In this document: piece after piece, positions 18,017 through 27,063 of the stretch
How the letters are laid out: each line of letters begins with the position of its first letter
Numbering within the stretch: position 1 is the stretch's first letter
Origin: a virus
Strand: one strand, 5' to 3'
Virus record (IMG/VR): IMGVR_UViG_3300042375_000643
Location: 1 to 52,817 of that record
Length of the DNA stretch: 52,817 nt
Notes under the pieces: generated by a model
What the model saw: only the letters and a program-made list of their open reading frames with translations
Told to the model about the DNA's origin: nothing
Database searches by the model: none
Position numbers and translations under genes: made by a program

Positions 18017-18765
18017 TGTCTGAACCAATTAATTTAACAGGAGATACCAGTGTTGAGTTAAAGAAGAAAGGTAGAAAACCAACCCAATTAAATTATTTTG
18101 ATGTTCGGGAAGAACTGGCTGTGGTAAGATTTTTAGAGTCTACTTGTTACGAAGAAAAAAATAAAATATATAATGAGTTTTTAAAAAAACCTTTAGATAA
18201 GATGATATCTTCAATTATACGGAGATACAAATTATATAGAAAAGATATGGATTTCACAGATATCCACGTAGACACTCACTCGTTCTTAATGACAAAAATA
18301 GATAAGTTCAAGCCTTCTAAAGAAAAGAAGGCTTACTCTTATTTTGGAACCATATGTAAAAATTACCTTATGGGTCAAATCATTAAAGACCAAAAAGAAA
18401 TGAATAGAAAAATATCCTATGAGGATATTTCGTCTAGTTTAGAAAATGATGAAGGATTCGCATACTATATCGAAAATGACGGATTAGATTCTGAAAGAGT
18501 TATTTATCACTTTTTAATACAATTAGAAGAATTTATTAAAAATGAAAACCTATCAGAAAATGAAATCAAATTAGGTCAAGCATTATATGACTTATTTGAT
18601 AACTATGAGAATATTTTTGTCGGAAACGATAATAATAAGTTTAATAAAAATATTATATTACTCTCACTAAGAGAAATGACTAATCTTTCTACAAAAGAAA
18701 TTAGAGGGTCAATGAAGAAATACAAAAATATGTATTTCACATTGATTCAAAATATGGTTAAATAA
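18016..18765 (+). CDS. gp55-like late sigma factor
   Basis: 249 aa. Residues ~60-130 have a sigma-70 region-2 layout: LDKMISSIIRRYKLY, DFTDIHVDTHSFLMTKIDKF, then KAYSYFGTICKNYLMGQII, the aromatic/basic helix used for -10 recognition and melting. A short helical C-terminus (LREMTNLSTKEIRGSMKKY) could give weak region-4 or clamp-binding function. Its size is similar to T4 gp55 (185 aa), the small sigma that directs late transcription. I infer that it reads the TATTTATnA motif found before virion genes here. The gene lies directly upstream of the first structural gene carrying that motif. Confidence 0.72.
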   Translation: MSEPINLTGDTSVELKKKGRKPTQLNYFDVREELAVVRFLESTCYEEKNKIYNEFLKKPLDKMISSIIRRYKLYRKDMDFTDIHVDTHSFLMTKIDKFKPSKEKKAYSYFGTICKNYLMGQIIKDQKEMNRKISYEDISSSLENDEGFAYYIENDGLDSERVIYHFLIQLEEFIKNENLSENEIKLGQALYDLFDNYENIFVGNDNNKFNKNIILLSLREMTNLSTKEIRGSMKKYKNMYFTLIQNMVK

Positions 18766-18780
18766 AAAACGCCATCTAAA

Positions 18781-18788
18781 TATTTATC
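18781..18788 (+). promoter_or_regulatory. TATTTATCA motif, putative late promoter, 3 nt from the ATG
   Basis: TATTTATCAATATG: only 3 nt separate the motif from the start at 18792. If it acts as a -10 element, the transcript would start near or inside the ATG, i.e. leaderless, or another upstream start is used. Confidence 0.45.
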
Positions 18789-18791
18789 AAT

Positions 18792-19175
18792 ATGGGAAGA
18801 CCAACAAAAAAAGAAATTAATTTAAGTAAAGAATCAATGTTATCGTTGATGCAGGAAATCTACAATGAACTTGTAGAACAAAGAAATACTGCCATCAGAA
18901 TACAAAATAAAATGTTAACAATGATGAAAGAACCTGAAGATATGACAATCATCGGGCCAGTAATTGAAAAACAACAAAAAATCATAAATGATTGTGTTGA
19001 GAAAAAATTAACTTTATCAAAATTACAATCCGGTATGTGGGAAAAATCCAACTCAAGCAAAGATAGTGGTGGAGGGTTTTCGATAACTGATTTAGGTAGT
19101 GACGACGATTTACTAAAAAGTCTAATCGAAAAAGATATTGCAAAAGATGGTGATTCATATAAAATGAAAAAATAA
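18792..19175 (+). CDS. Small helical protein, probably structural or packaging related
   Basis: 127 aa. The N-terminus MGRPTKKEINLSKESML resembles starts of many phage small terminase or DNA-binding proteins, but this alone is weak. Residues ~10-85 look like two long helices (LMQEIYNELVEQRNTAIRIQ, PVIEKQQKIINDCVEKKLTL). The tail is Gly/Ser/Asp-rich and disordered. First gene of the rightward structural block; function unknown. Confidence 0.6.
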   Translation: MGRPTKKEINLSKESMLSLMQEIYNELVEQRNTAIRIQNKMLTMMKEPEDMTIIGPVIEKQQKIINDCVEKKLTLSKLQSGMWEKSNSSKDSGGGFSITDLGSDDDLLKSLIEKDIAKDGDSYKMKK

Positions 19176-19181
19176 TAAATT

Positions 19182-21089
19182 ATGCCATCAGTAGATTTAA
19201 ATTTTGACTATAATAAAATTCAAGGTAAATTAAACGCGACTAAAACATATGCAAATGCTAAGTCGCAATATAATAATGCCGGTAAACAAGTTGGAGATTC
19301 TTTTGAAAAAACTAAAAAAGATGTTTCCCAATCATTAGATAAATTTAAAGACCAAACTAAAAGATATCAAAAACAAATTAAAAACCAATTTGAACAACTT
19401 TTAGATTTAGCTAATACCACCGGAGGAAGTGGTAGTGGCTCTCCAAAATACATTAAAAAACTCTTAATACGAACTGTCCATAACATTCAACCTAGATTAA
19501 GAACAATCGTTATGAATGATTGTTTAACCGCTTTAGGTTGTGACCAAGAACAGACTTATGGGGCCAATCAAGAAGTTTGGGTTAAAATAAATTCAATTGA
19601 TTTATTTAGTAGATTAAAAATTGACCCAAATGATGAGGTTGGTAAAATTATCTATGAAAAAGAACCGGTATCACCAGGTATACCATTTTCAATGAATCAT
19701 AAAATGTATGACCTAATCCAAGATGATAATCTAACATATACTCACGTAGGAAAATCAAATCAACAATTATTCACTATTCAATATAAAGAACTAGGTCAAT
19801 TTGGTGAAACAGGGCCTTGGTATAAAATTAACCTTGCAAATAGATTAAATGGTGTTAATAGAGTTGGTGAATTTATGATTGACTACTATGACACAATTAA
19901 AATGGCGGAAGACACCGATATTATGGGGTCTATTATGGAGTCACTATGTGGTGCCGTATCGATGAAAGTCGATGCCGGTACATCTCAAGTTCAGAACGCT
20001 AGTCAAGCAGAAATAATATTGGCAAGAATTTTAGGTCTTTGTTTTGATAGTGGTGCCAGCGATGGAGAGATTGATGTTAGTGGTGTTGCAAAAGTACCGG
20101 AATTAGATGGTATTGATGATTCATTTTTTGAATTTACTGACATCGATTTAAGAAATATTGATATTAGAGTTGGGAACATTAAAAATGGTGTAGTACAGTT
20201 TGAAGATTGTGATGATGTATTATTACCTGTGAACTATGAAGATATAATAACTGCGTTAGGACAATTAAATTTTGTTGAGGGTTCTGAATTTGAAGAAGCG
20301 GCAAATGGAATTTCAGATGTGTTAGCGAATAACCCTGATTGGAAAGGTATAGGAATAAATATAAATCCTCAAGTTGTAATTGACACCAACTTTATTAAAC
20401 TAATAACAAATGGTTTAATAAGTGCATTAATTACACCAAAACTGATATTACCAATCATCACAATGTTTAAAGCCTTAGGTAATAGTATTGCTGATAATAT
20501 TAAATCATTTACAGATTTTGTTAAAATATTTAAAACATTCTTCATTAATTTAGTTTCTAAAGTAGGGGCAATATTTGTTGAAGAATTATATAGATTAATA
20601 AAAAGCGATATTTTAAAATTATTACAATCAGTCATTACTGATATTGTTAAAGAAAAACAAATTAAGAAATATGCAATGATTTTAAAATTAATTTCCTTAT
20701 TATTAATATTAGCCGGATTATTAAATGATTTTAGGAAATGTAAAAGTTTAGTTGATGATATATTTAGGATATTAAATTTGATTAATCTTCCAGGTTTTGG
20801 TGGAAGTCCTGTCCCGTTACCAATAATGTTTGCTGCTCAATTCTGTGATGGTTATTCTGAAACAAGAGCCTTTATTGGGGCAATAGAGGAAATGCAAAAA
20901 ATTGGAATCCCTACCGGTGATATGCCAAGTGGAGCCCCTAATTTGGATATTTTGGGTAAATTTTCACAAATGAAAGCAATGGCTTTCGAGGAGTCAGAAA
21001 ATAATAAAGTTCAAATTGCTGTAGGTCCATTAACACTAACACCAGCAGGTTTTACGGTTCCGGCTAACGCTTTTGGTAAAAAGTTTTAA
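19182..21089 (+). CDS. Large virion structural protein with hydrophobic helices
   Basis: 635 aa. Residues ~15-80 form a coiled-coil-like stretch (DSFEKTKKDVSQSLDKFKDQ). After a Gly/Ser linker (~80-88) comes a long mixed region with Cys pairs. Residues ~415-530 hold strongly hydrophobic helices (FKTFFINLVSKVGAIFVEELY, MILKLISLLLILAGLL), then a Pro/Gly-rich C-terminus. The position directly upstream of a baseplate-hub-like gene and the hydrophobic helices suggest a tail or baseplate protein that might contact membranes on injection. No family is recognised. Confidence 0.65.
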   Translation: MPSVDLNFDYNKIQGKLNATKTYANAKSQYNNAGKQVGDSFEKTKKDVSQSLDKFKDQTKRYQKQIKNQFEQLLDLANTTGGSGSGSPKYIKKLLIRTVHNIQPRLRTIVMNDCLTALGCDQEQTYGANQEVWVKINSIDLFSRLKIDPNDEVGKIIYEKEPVSPGIPFSMNHKMYDLIQDDNLTYTHVGKSNQQLFTIQYKELGQFGETGPWYKINLANRLNGVNRVGEFMIDYYDTIKMAEDTDIMGSIMESLCGAVSMKVDAGTSQVQNASQAEIILARILGLCFDSGASDGEIDVSGVAKVPELDGIDDSFFEFTDIDLRNIDIRVGNIKNGVVQFEDCDDVLLPVNYEDIITALGQLNFVEGSEFEEAANGISDVLANNPDWKGIGININPQVVIDTNFIKLITNGLISALITPKLILPIITMFKALGNSIADNIKSFTDFVKIFKTFFINLVSKVGAIFVEELYRLIKSDILKLLQSVITDIVKEKQIKKYAMILKLISLLLILAGLLNDFRKCKSLVDDIFRILNLINLPGFGGSPVPLPIMFAAQFCDGYSETRAFIGAIEEMQKIGIPTGDMPSGAPNLDILGKFSQMKAMAFEESENNKVQIAVGPLTLTPAGFTVPANAFGKKF

Positions 21090-21091
21090 TT

Positions 21092-21316
21092 ATGAATAAA
21101 AAAGAAAAAAGTGAAAAAGTTTTAAAAATTATTGGTGATATTAAAAACTCATCTAATAAAGATTTAATGTTGGTTATGGATACGATTCAAGAAGATTTTG
21201 AATTTACTAAAAAAATTGTGATTGATTCAACACTTCATTTGGATAAATTAGAATTAACATATAACACCGTCCTAAAAGAATATCAAAAAAGAACTAAGAT
21301 AAATGACAATAGATAA
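21092..21316 (+). CDS. Small helical protein
   Basis: 74 aa, almost entirely charged and helical (KSEKVLKIIGDIKNSSNKDLM, then LDKLELTYNTVLKEYQKR). It starts 2 nt after the upstream stop and overlaps the downstream gene by 14 nt, so it is a coupled operon member. Possibly a chaperone or baseplate accessory protein; no evidence beyond context. Confidence 0.6.
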   Translation: MNKKEKSEKVLKIIGDIKNSSNKDLMLVMDTIQEDFEFTKKIVIDSTLHLDKLELTYNTVLKEYQKRTKINDNR

Positions 21317-22871
21317 CGAAAATAAGTATCAAATATTATTTCCTGGCTTTGTATATGACAATCAGGACCCTATGATGTTAGGTAGACTTCGTATTATACC
21401 TGAAACAAAAAATTATCAAGACGTTATTGCCTCAGTTTCAAGTTGGAATGAAGAAACAGATAAATGGTCATCAAAAGACCCTTTAGTATTTCTTCCTTTA
21501 CTACCTTTCTTTTTTAACCAAATACCTAAAATTGATGAGTACGTTCATTTAGTTTATCAAAATAAAAAATACGAATACCAAAATCAATTTTATATACAAG
21601 GACCTTATTCATCTCCGATGACAACACCCTTTGAATATTATCAAGGTGCTAAGAAATTCTTAGCCGCTGGTGATAGAATTAAACAAGGATTAAGTATTAA
21701 GAATTTAGATGGGTCTTACGCCAATACCGAGAGTCAAGGAGTTTTTCCTGAACCGGGAGATAACGCGTTATTAGGTAGAGGAACTGCGGATGTTATTGTA
21801 AAAGAAGATGAAGTATTAATTAGAGCCGGAAAAACAAAAGAGTTATCGACAGATAAATTCCCAATTGGAGATAGTAATAGAGCCTTTTTACAATTAACTA
21901 GATTTACTCAAACAAAAAGAACTTTACCCGAAGAAAGTAAGTCAAGAATTGTTGAGAATGTAAAAGTAGTTAAAAAAATGGTTGTGTGGGATATTTCAAC
22001 ATTAAACAGTACTTCTAATTTTAATGGTTATGTCAAATTATATAACTTAAAACCTAGTACAAAAGTTAACACTAAAAATTTTAAATACCCTACAATATCA
22101 GAATTAAAAGTTGGTGATGATTATGGTGTACCACTTGAAACGGTGGAATTTACGGGAGAACCGTTTGAAAAATGTATTACTATTATTAATCAATTTATTT
22201 CACAAATTTTTACACCAAATATTTTATTTACTGCGTCAACTATTAACCCATTAAATATTTTACCCGGAGATGCGTTTCCTTTAGTTGTCACACCATCTCA
22301 ACAAACTTATGAAATTGGTAAAAAGTTTTTACCTGATAGTCTTACTAATGATGTTCTTGAATATGTTAATTATAGAAGATTTTATCACGCAATTAATTTA
22401 AACAATTCAAAAGAGAATGGGTGGTTTTTGGTTTGGGATAACAAAGGTGGTAAACCTATTTTTGGACCTCAAGGAGATTTAAAACAAGAATTTATTAGAC
22501 CTACTGAATTTCAAGACGAAGACATTACTTATGGGGCGTTAGGTGCTCAACAATTATATCTACTATCTCAAAATTCTAAAAGTCCAAAAGGGAAAATTGA
22601 TTTGTCAAATACATTATATGGAATCCCACAAGATAGTTTTATTGGTGCCGGGAATACATTATATGACAGAACTTACTCATCTGTTAGAGGTGAAGAGTTA
22701 GTTATATTACTTGAAAAAATGGCGGATTTTTTACTTAATCACGTACACGCTCACTCTAACAAATCACCCGATGAAAACACTCAAGGGTCTAAAACCAGTA
22801 AGAAAGACATCACAGAATCTTTAGCTAATGTAAATAATACTATTTTAAATCAAAACATTCGTATAAACTAA
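21303..22871 (+). CDS. Baseplate hub/spike-type protein with gp5/VgrG-like OB-fold
   Basis: 522 aa. Residues ~8-100 resemble the OB-fold of T4 gp5 and related baseplate proteins: FPGFVYDNQDPMMLGRLRIIPE, a conserved W, DPLVFLPLLPFFFNQIPKIDE and VHLVYQNKKYEYQNQFYI. A central region (~140-400) contains ADVIVKEDEVLIRAGKTKEL, like the conserved segment after the OB-fold in these proteins. The C-terminal ~60 residues are helical (LLEKMADFLLNHVHAHS). No lysozyme domain is visible, unlike T4 gp5. It probably sits at the tail tip in the membrane-piercing complex. Confidence 0.65.
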   Translation: MTIDNENKYQILFPGFVYDNQDPMMLGRLRIIPETKNYQDVIASVSSWNEETDKWSSKDPLVFLPLLPFFFNQIPKIDEYVHLVYQNKKYEYQNQFYIQGPYSSPMTTPFEYYQGAKKFLAAGDRIKQGLSIKNLDGSYANTESQGVFPEPGDNALLGRGTADVIVKEDEVLIRAGKTKELSTDKFPIGDSNRAFLQLTRFTQTKRTLPEESKSRIVENVKVVKKMVVWDISTLNSTSNFNGYVKLYNLKPSTKVNTKNFKYPTISELKVGDDYGVPLETVEFTGEPFEKCITIINQFISQIFTPNILFTASTINPLNILPGDAFPLVVTPSQQTYEIGKKFLPDSLTNDVLEYVNYRRFYHAINLNNSKENGWFLVWDNKGGKPIFGPQGDLKQEFIRPTEFQDEDITYGALGAQQLYLLSQNSKSPKGKIDLSNTLYGIPQDSFIGAGNTLYDRTYSSVRGEELVILLEKMADFLLNHVHAHSNKSPDENTQGSKTSKKDITESLANVNNTILNQNIRIN

Positions 22872-22872
22872 A

Positions 22873-22880
22873 TATTTATT
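22873..22880 (+). promoter_or_regulatory. TATTTATT motif, putative late promoter
   Basis: AATATTTATTGTTAAAAG, 13 nt before the ATG at 22894, in the short gap after the baseplate gene. Confidence 0.45.
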
Positions 22881-22893
22881 GTTAAAAGATTTT

Positions 22894-24366
22894 ATGTCAA
22901 TTAACAATTCCTATTTTAGTAAAAACAACACAATCATATCAAATAGCTTAACTAACACGGGTAGAAACCCTGTTACTGAGTTATTTTATGGTTCAGGTGT
23001 ATCAGTACAATACCCAAATGGGTTTAGTAGATTCATCTTTGATTTGGATTTAACTCTTTTAAGAGAAAAAATATCTGACGGTACAATATCGACAGAATGT
23101 AGTGATAATATTACCCATACATTAAGAATGGTTAATACCTCAACATTTAATCCGGAAACATTAAACACTACCACATCTCAAGGTAGAATTAGAGCAACCT
23201 CATTTGATTTAGTCTTATTTAGAATTCCTCCGGTAGACCAAACAACTGACCCACAATATTGGGATGAAGGTGTTGGTTATGACTTTGCCGACCTAATTTA
23301 CGATTATAGTAATATAGATAGAAACTTCTCAACAAGACCTTCCAATTGGAGTGGAACAACCACGATAACAAAATGGTCTGAACCGGGAATTTATAACAAC
23401 AAAAATACCGGAACATTTAATTTTAATCAGTTAACAATTGTTGATACTCAACATTTCCAATTCGGAAATGAAAACATATCGTTTGATATGACTCAAGAAA
23501 TAACTAATTTATTAAATGACGATATTGAGGGATTCTCAGGATGGGGAATTGCTTATGTCCCTCAAGTTGAGAACTTAACAGGATTAACCGATAACTATGA
23601 AGTCCAATTCTTTACTAGACACACTCAAACTTTTTACGAACCATTTTTAGAAACTAACTATGATGACATTATTGAAGATGATAGAAATTCATTCTCTTTA
23701 GGTAAAGTTAATAAATTGTATCTATATCTATATGAAGATGGTAGTCCAATTAATTTAGACTCAAACCCAAGAGTAACTATTTCAGACGCAAACGGAACAA
23801 GTATATTAGGTCTAACCAATTTACCAAGTTGTAGAAAAACTAAAGGTGTGTACGAAGTAACACTTCCACCACTTATTGGTTATAAAACACCTTGTACTTT
23901 CTACGACACTTGGACAAGTATTAGTCTAAATGGATTTAGTTTACCAAACGTTGTTAACGAATTTGTAATTTACCCATTAAAAAAATCAATCCAAATTGGT
24001 ACAACAACTCAAGACCCAAAAATTTATGGGTTTGATTATTTTGGTATTAAACAAGATGAAAAAATATATAACACCGACATTAGAAAAGTGGGGGTTATAA
24101 TCAAACAAGCTTATACAACAAATAAATTACTTCCAAACGTAGATGCTTATTATAGAATTTATGTTAGAGAAGGACAAACAGAAGTTCAAGTTCAAGATTG
24201 GACAAAAATAAACAGAACACCAAATGAATACTATTTTATGTTCGACACTAGAGATAAAATACCTAACGAATATTATGTTGATATGAAGGTTATTAGTAGT
24301 GGGGAGATAAACACTTACAAAAAACAAATCAAATTTCAGATTGTTAATGTAAAGTATTCAGAATAA
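22894..24366 (+). CDS. Virion structural protein, DNRLRE-like N-terminal domain
   Basis: 490 aa from the ATG at 22894; an in-frame TTG at 22879 lies inside the promoter-proximal region and is less likely. Residues ~25-245 resemble DNRLRE-type beta-sandwich domains: LDLTLLREKISDG, ISFDMTQEITNLLNDDIEGF, GWGIAYVPQ, then VQFFTRHTQTFYEPFLE. The C-terminal half is beta-rich (NKLYLYLYEDGSPINLD, VYEVTLPPLIGYKTP, YYRIYVREGQTEVQV). No enzyme motif is visible. A fibre or baseplate-attached role is likely from the fold and neighbours. Confidence 0.6.
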   Translation: MSINNSYFSKNNTIISNSLTNTGRNPVTELFYGSGVSVQYPNGFSRFIFDLDLTLLREKISDGTISTECSDNITHTLRMVNTSTFNPETLNTTTSQGRIRATSFDLVLFRIPPVDQTTDPQYWDEGVGYDFADLIYDYSNIDRNFSTRPSNWSGTTTITKWSEPGIYNNKNTGTFNFNQLTIVDTQHFQFGNENISFDMTQEITNLLNDDIEGFSGWGIAYVPQVENLTGLTDNYEVQFFTRHTQTFYEPFLETNYDDIIEDDRNSFSLGKVNKLYLYLYEDGSPINLDSNPRVTISDANGTSILGLTNLPSCRKTKGVYEVTLPPLIGYKTPCTFYDTWTSISLNGFSLPNVVNEFVIYPLKKSIQIGTTTQDPKIYGFDYFGIKQDEKIYNTDIRKVGVIIKQAYTTNKLLPNVDAYYRIYVREGQTEVQVQDWTKINRTPNEYYFMFDTRDKIPNEYYVDMKVISSGEINTYKKQIKFQIVNVKYSE

Positions 24367-24371
24367 ATAGA

Positions 24372-24379
24372 TATTTATA
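24372..24379 (+). promoter_or_regulatory. TATTTATAAATA motif, putative late promoter
   Basis: GATATTTATAAATAAAAAC, 32 nt before the ATG at 24412. It contains both TATTTATA and its reverse complement. Confidence 0.5.
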
Positions 24380-24411
24380 AATAAAAACTAAAAAAAAATA
24401 ATACAAAAGAT

Positions 24412-25017
24412 ATGGCAAATTATATTATAAATGAATGTTTAACCAATGATGAATACATTGTTTCTGGAACACCTACGTTTTCACCGGGACAAACAATAAG
24501 ATTTGTTTTTAACGAGCAATCATATTGTGGTACTGTTGGGGAAGTAACATCTAGCCCTCCATCGGCAGATTTTGGTACACTATATGACGATTGTTGTACG
24601 TGTTTAAGTGGTATTACTGACTCTTTAAATTTTAAATTTATACGATGTGGTACATCAGAAGAGATTAGTATAGACTCACTTAACTTTTGTGACGAATATG
24701 GTGGTGTTCCTACAACAGGTATTACTTATGAAATACAATATGGTCGTGAAACACCATTTTGTGGTACTTTTTCAGAATTAAGTCCAACGGGTGAAACAAA
24801 TTATCATTTCAGTTCAGGACCCTATCTACTTTGTGAAGATTGTGTATCACCACCACCTATATCCGCAGGAACAGAAACAATTATGTGTGTAATTGATTGT
24901 AGTGGTAACACTATAACAGTTGTTCCACCCCACCCAACGTATTTAAATGAATACGGAAAGGCTGTAGTTCAACTTAATTATGTTCAACTTGGAGGAATGA
25001 ACGGATTAAATTCGTAA
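24412..25017 (+). CDS. Cys-rich virion surface protein
   Basis: 201 aa with ~13 Cys. The N-terminal unit (NECLTNDEYIVSG, then CTCL) resembles a Cys-rich domain in the protein at 39068-41890 ([14 protein letters not shown], then CLNC). Both show C-x(5-7)-Y-x-V-x-G followed by G-rich strands and C-x-x-C. A second Cys-rich unit follows (FKFIRCGTSEEISID to LLCEDC). Disulphides or metal binding are possible. A putative late promoter precedes the gene and a strong hairpin follows. A small decoration or fibre protein is inferred. Confidence 0.6.
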   Translation: MANYIINECLTNDEYIVSGTPTFSPGQTIRFVFNEQSYCGTVGEVTSSPPSADFGTLYDDCCTCLSGITDSLNFKFIRCGTSEEISIDSLNFCDEYGGVPTTGITYEIQYGRETPFCGTFSELSPTGETNYHFSSGPYLLCEDCVSPPPISAGTETIMCVIDCSGNTITVVPPHPTYLNEYGKAVVQLNYVQLGGMNGLNS

Positions 25018-25057
25018 AAAAAAAAAGAGAGGAATTAAAGTTTCTCTCTTTTTTTTT
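25017..25057 (+). terminator. Intrinsic terminator after the tail gene block
   Basis: An A-rich arm ending GAGAG (25027-25031) pairs with CTCTC (25044-25048) plus T9; the loop is 12 nt. The hairpin begins at the TAA of the Cys-rich gene. Confidence 0.8.
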
Positions 25058-25089
25058 ATCATATTATTTTTTATTGCCAAAAATATCCT

Positions 25090-25097
25090 TACATTTG
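25090..25097 (+). promoter_or_regulatory. Host-type -7 element (TACATTTG)
   Basis: TACATTTG fits TAnnTTTG, 25 nt upstream of the ATG at 25123. The -33 region is T-rich without a well-spaced TTG, so the call rests on the -7 box. Confidence 0.5.
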
Positions 25098-25122
25098 TAC
25101 CATATAATTAATCAAGTACATA

Positions 25123-25566
25123 ATGAGAAAAATATTTAAGTTTTTTAAAAGATTGGCAATAAGACGTATTGCAAAAGCAAGAAATCAATTTGATTATGAA
25201 GACCCGGGACTATTAGGTGATGTACATATGTGCAAATCAATATGTCGTAAACTTATTACAAGTGAAGGTTCAAAATTTTTAATCGCCCCCCTTTCATCTC
25301 AGAGATATATTAAACACTCCGAGTTAGGAATCTTCGTTATACTTGACGATAAAAAAATTAGTATAATCAATCACGAATACTACTACAGTAATATCTTATT
25401 GTCTAATAGAGATTGGGATAAATTAACTAAGATGTACGATACCAAAGTGGAACGTATTAGACAAGAACTTAAAAATGAAATGAAGTCTCAAATCAAATAT
25501 TCTTTAAAAGGTATTTTAGATAGAGTGGATAACTCCAAAAAAATAAAAACCCCCACTGTAGAGTAG
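25123..25566 (+). CDS. Unrecognised basic protein with host-type promoter
   Basis: 147 aa. The N-terminus is highly basic (MRKIFKFFKRLAIRRIAKAR), followed by a beta-rich centre (FLIAPLSSQRYIKHSELGIFVILDD) and a helical C-terminus (KVERIRQELKNEMKSQIKY). Transcribed alone between terminators from a host-type promoter, so probably expressed early or independent of the structural genes. Its stop codon (TAG 25564-25566) is inside the following hairpin. Function unknown. Confidence 0.65.
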   Translation: MRKIFKFFKRLAIRRIAKARNQFDYEDPGLLGDVHMCKSICRKLITSEGSKFLIAPLSSQRYIKHSELGIFVILDDKKISIINHEYYYSNILLSNRDWDKLTKMYDTKVERIRQELKNEMKSQIKYSLKGILDRVDNSKKIKTPTVE

Positions 25567-25579
25567 GGGTTTGTTTTTT
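25547..25579. terminator. Bidirectional terminator between convergent genes
   Basis: AAACCCC (25547-25553) pairs with GGGGTTT (25566-25572); ACT/AGT extends the stem after one mismatch, closing a 4-nt loop. T tracts exist on both strands. It overlaps the 3' end of the rightward gene and abuts the stop of the leftward metallopeptidase gene. Confidence 0.8.
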
Positions 25580-26807
25580 AAAACATATCTTCAAGACTGT
25601 TTAAGTGTTTTTTAACAACATCTAAGTCACTAATATCTGTATATGTCATTCCTTTACTTTTTAACATCTGAACCTCTCTATGTAGGTGTAACATCATCTG
25701 TCTAACCATATTTGACATTGTTGGGTAATGTTCAATCATCTTATCCAAATAATACACATCATTTGGTAATTTTAATACATCCCCAATTTTCTTAACCCAA
25801 TCCTTACCATAATTGTCAGCATCCATTTCCATCTCCCAATAGATTTTAAAGAACTCTTCAAAATCCTCAATATCCCCCATATAAGAATCTTTCATATCAA
25901 AATCCTTCATTTGTTGTTCGTGTTTCAATTCGTGAAATAATATATAAACAAACGATGCAAAATTAGGTAAAGACTCAGGTGAACATAGTATAATCATATT
26001 ACTTGTCCTCACACCTTTAAATCCGGTATTACAAGAGTTTAATACTTTTATGACATATCCTCTATCCTGAATAAAATCTTTAATCTTTTCAGATATTAAG
26101 TTATACTCTTTCATTTTATCCTCAGGAATATCTTTTCTAAAATTATCAATAACTCTGTCGTAATTTGAACTTGTTTTTAGACCATTTGGGACAATATCTC
26201 CCAAAACGGTACCTTCGGTTACCTCAACCCATTCATTAACCGTATGAACGTCGTGTGTATCTATTTCATATGTGTTATCAGAACCTTTCTCCCACACACC
26301 AACAATTCTATTTATATTATTTTTTAAATCCTTCTTTTTATGGTGTTTATTTAATATATGGTTTGAGTCATCGGTAAAAGGACCTAATTCAGATTTTTTC
26401 CATTTCTTTAAACCTATTTCAATTGGGCCATTGTATTCTCCTGCTGTAATTATAGTAGAAGCCTCTTTTATTGGTACAACCTTTAACCCCTTTTTACCCG
26501 GTGTTTGATTAATGTTATTTCCATCTTCATCACTAGAAGTTGAATTTGGGTGTTTTTTTATATAGTTGGTAACCTTCTTAGCCTTACCCTCAATTTTCTT
26601 AATCTCTTTATTTGTTTCATCCATTGAACCATCATAACTATCAAATTCTAATTCAGGACTATCATACTTAGATACCGGAATTGTAAACGGTCCCATTTGA
26701 GACTTTTTAAAAACTCTAATACCTAATTGCATTGGTGCAATATAAGAACCTCTCGCTCCACTATCACCTGTAGACTCTTTAATCTGTATTTTGTTATTTT
26801 TGTTCAT
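25578..26807 (-). CDS. Zinc metallopeptidase (HELKH) with duplicated N-terminal module, candidate head-packaged enzyme
   Basis: 409 aa from the ATG at 26805-26807 (start MNKNNKIQIKES). A longer frame exists upstream but would run through the promoter motif. HELKH at 292-296 is a zincin HExxH motif, and EMDAD at 327-331 fits a gluzincin ExxxD third-ligand segment. Two N-terminal modules (~9-42 and ~113-145) share an IKE start followed by Y-x-x-P, an IG/LG pair and KKS-x-x-GPFT. Each IKE precedes S or A, matching the T4 prohead protease rule (L/I-x-E before A/G/S). It could be an internal head protein delivered into the host; this is inference. Target unknown. Confidence 0.72.
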   Translation of the reverse strand: MNKNNKIQIKESTGDSGARGSYIAPMQLGIRVFKKSQMGPFTIPVSKYDSPELEFDSYDGSMDETNKEIKKIEGKAKKVTNYIKKHPNSTSSDEDGNNINQTPGKKGLKVVPIKEASTIITAGEYNGPIEIGLKKWKKSELGPFTDDSNHILNKHHKKKDLKNNINRIVGVWEKGSDNTYEIDTHDVHTVNEWVEVTEGTVLGDIVPNGLKTSSNYDRVIDNFRKDIPEDKMKEYNLISEKIKDFIQDRGYVIKVLNSCNTGFKGVRTSNMIILCSPESLPNFASFVYILFHELKHEQQMKDFDMKDSYMGDIEDFEEFFKIYWEMEMDADNYGKDWVKKIGDVLKLPNDVYYLDKMIEHYPTMSNMVRQMMLHLHREVQMLKSKGMTYTDISDLDVVKKHLNSLEDMF

Positions 26808-26812
26808 ATACT

Positions 26813-26820
26813 TATAAATA
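26813..26820 (-). promoter_or_regulatory. TATTTATA motif, putative late promoter, 5 nt from the ATG
   Basis: The minus strand reads GTATATTTATAAGTATATG, with 5 nt between the motif and the metallopeptidase start. The 28-nt spacer is shared with the divergent gene at 26836. A near-leaderless transcript is possible. Confidence 0.45.
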
Positions 26821-26835
26821 TACAAAATTTTAATT

Positions 26836-27063
26836 ATGGAACAACAACCTGAACTATTTGGAAAGTTATTTAATACCATTCCACTCTATAATGAATCACA
26901 CTTAGATACGTTATTAGATACAATGACTAAAGACACCTCAATCTATTATCTAATACAAGCAATTAAGTTTGCATACGAATCAGGAGTCTATTCTATGGGA
27001 GAATGTGAAGTGATATCCAAAGCAATTAGAATATCATCTAAAAAAGAAAAAGAGACCGAATAA
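26836..27063 (+). CDS. Small unrecognised acidic protein
   Basis: 75 aa, mostly helical (ESHLDTLLDTMTKDTSIYYLIQAI), with a charged C-terminus (KKEKETE). Divergent from the metallopeptidase gene with only 28 nt between starts, and followed by a hairpin overlapping its stop. No family recognised. Small solitary genes of this kind in phages are often host-takeover factors, but nothing here proves it. Confidence 0.6.
   Translation: MEQQPELFGKLFNTIPLYNESHLDTLLDTMTKDTSIYYLIQAIKFAYESGVYSMGECEVISKAIRISSKKEKETE

Noticed and set aside
26808-26879. Upstream extension of the metallopeptidase (start at 26879)
   Set aside because: It would run through the TATTTATA motif and into the divergent gene. The ATG at 26807 gives a normal N-terminus.
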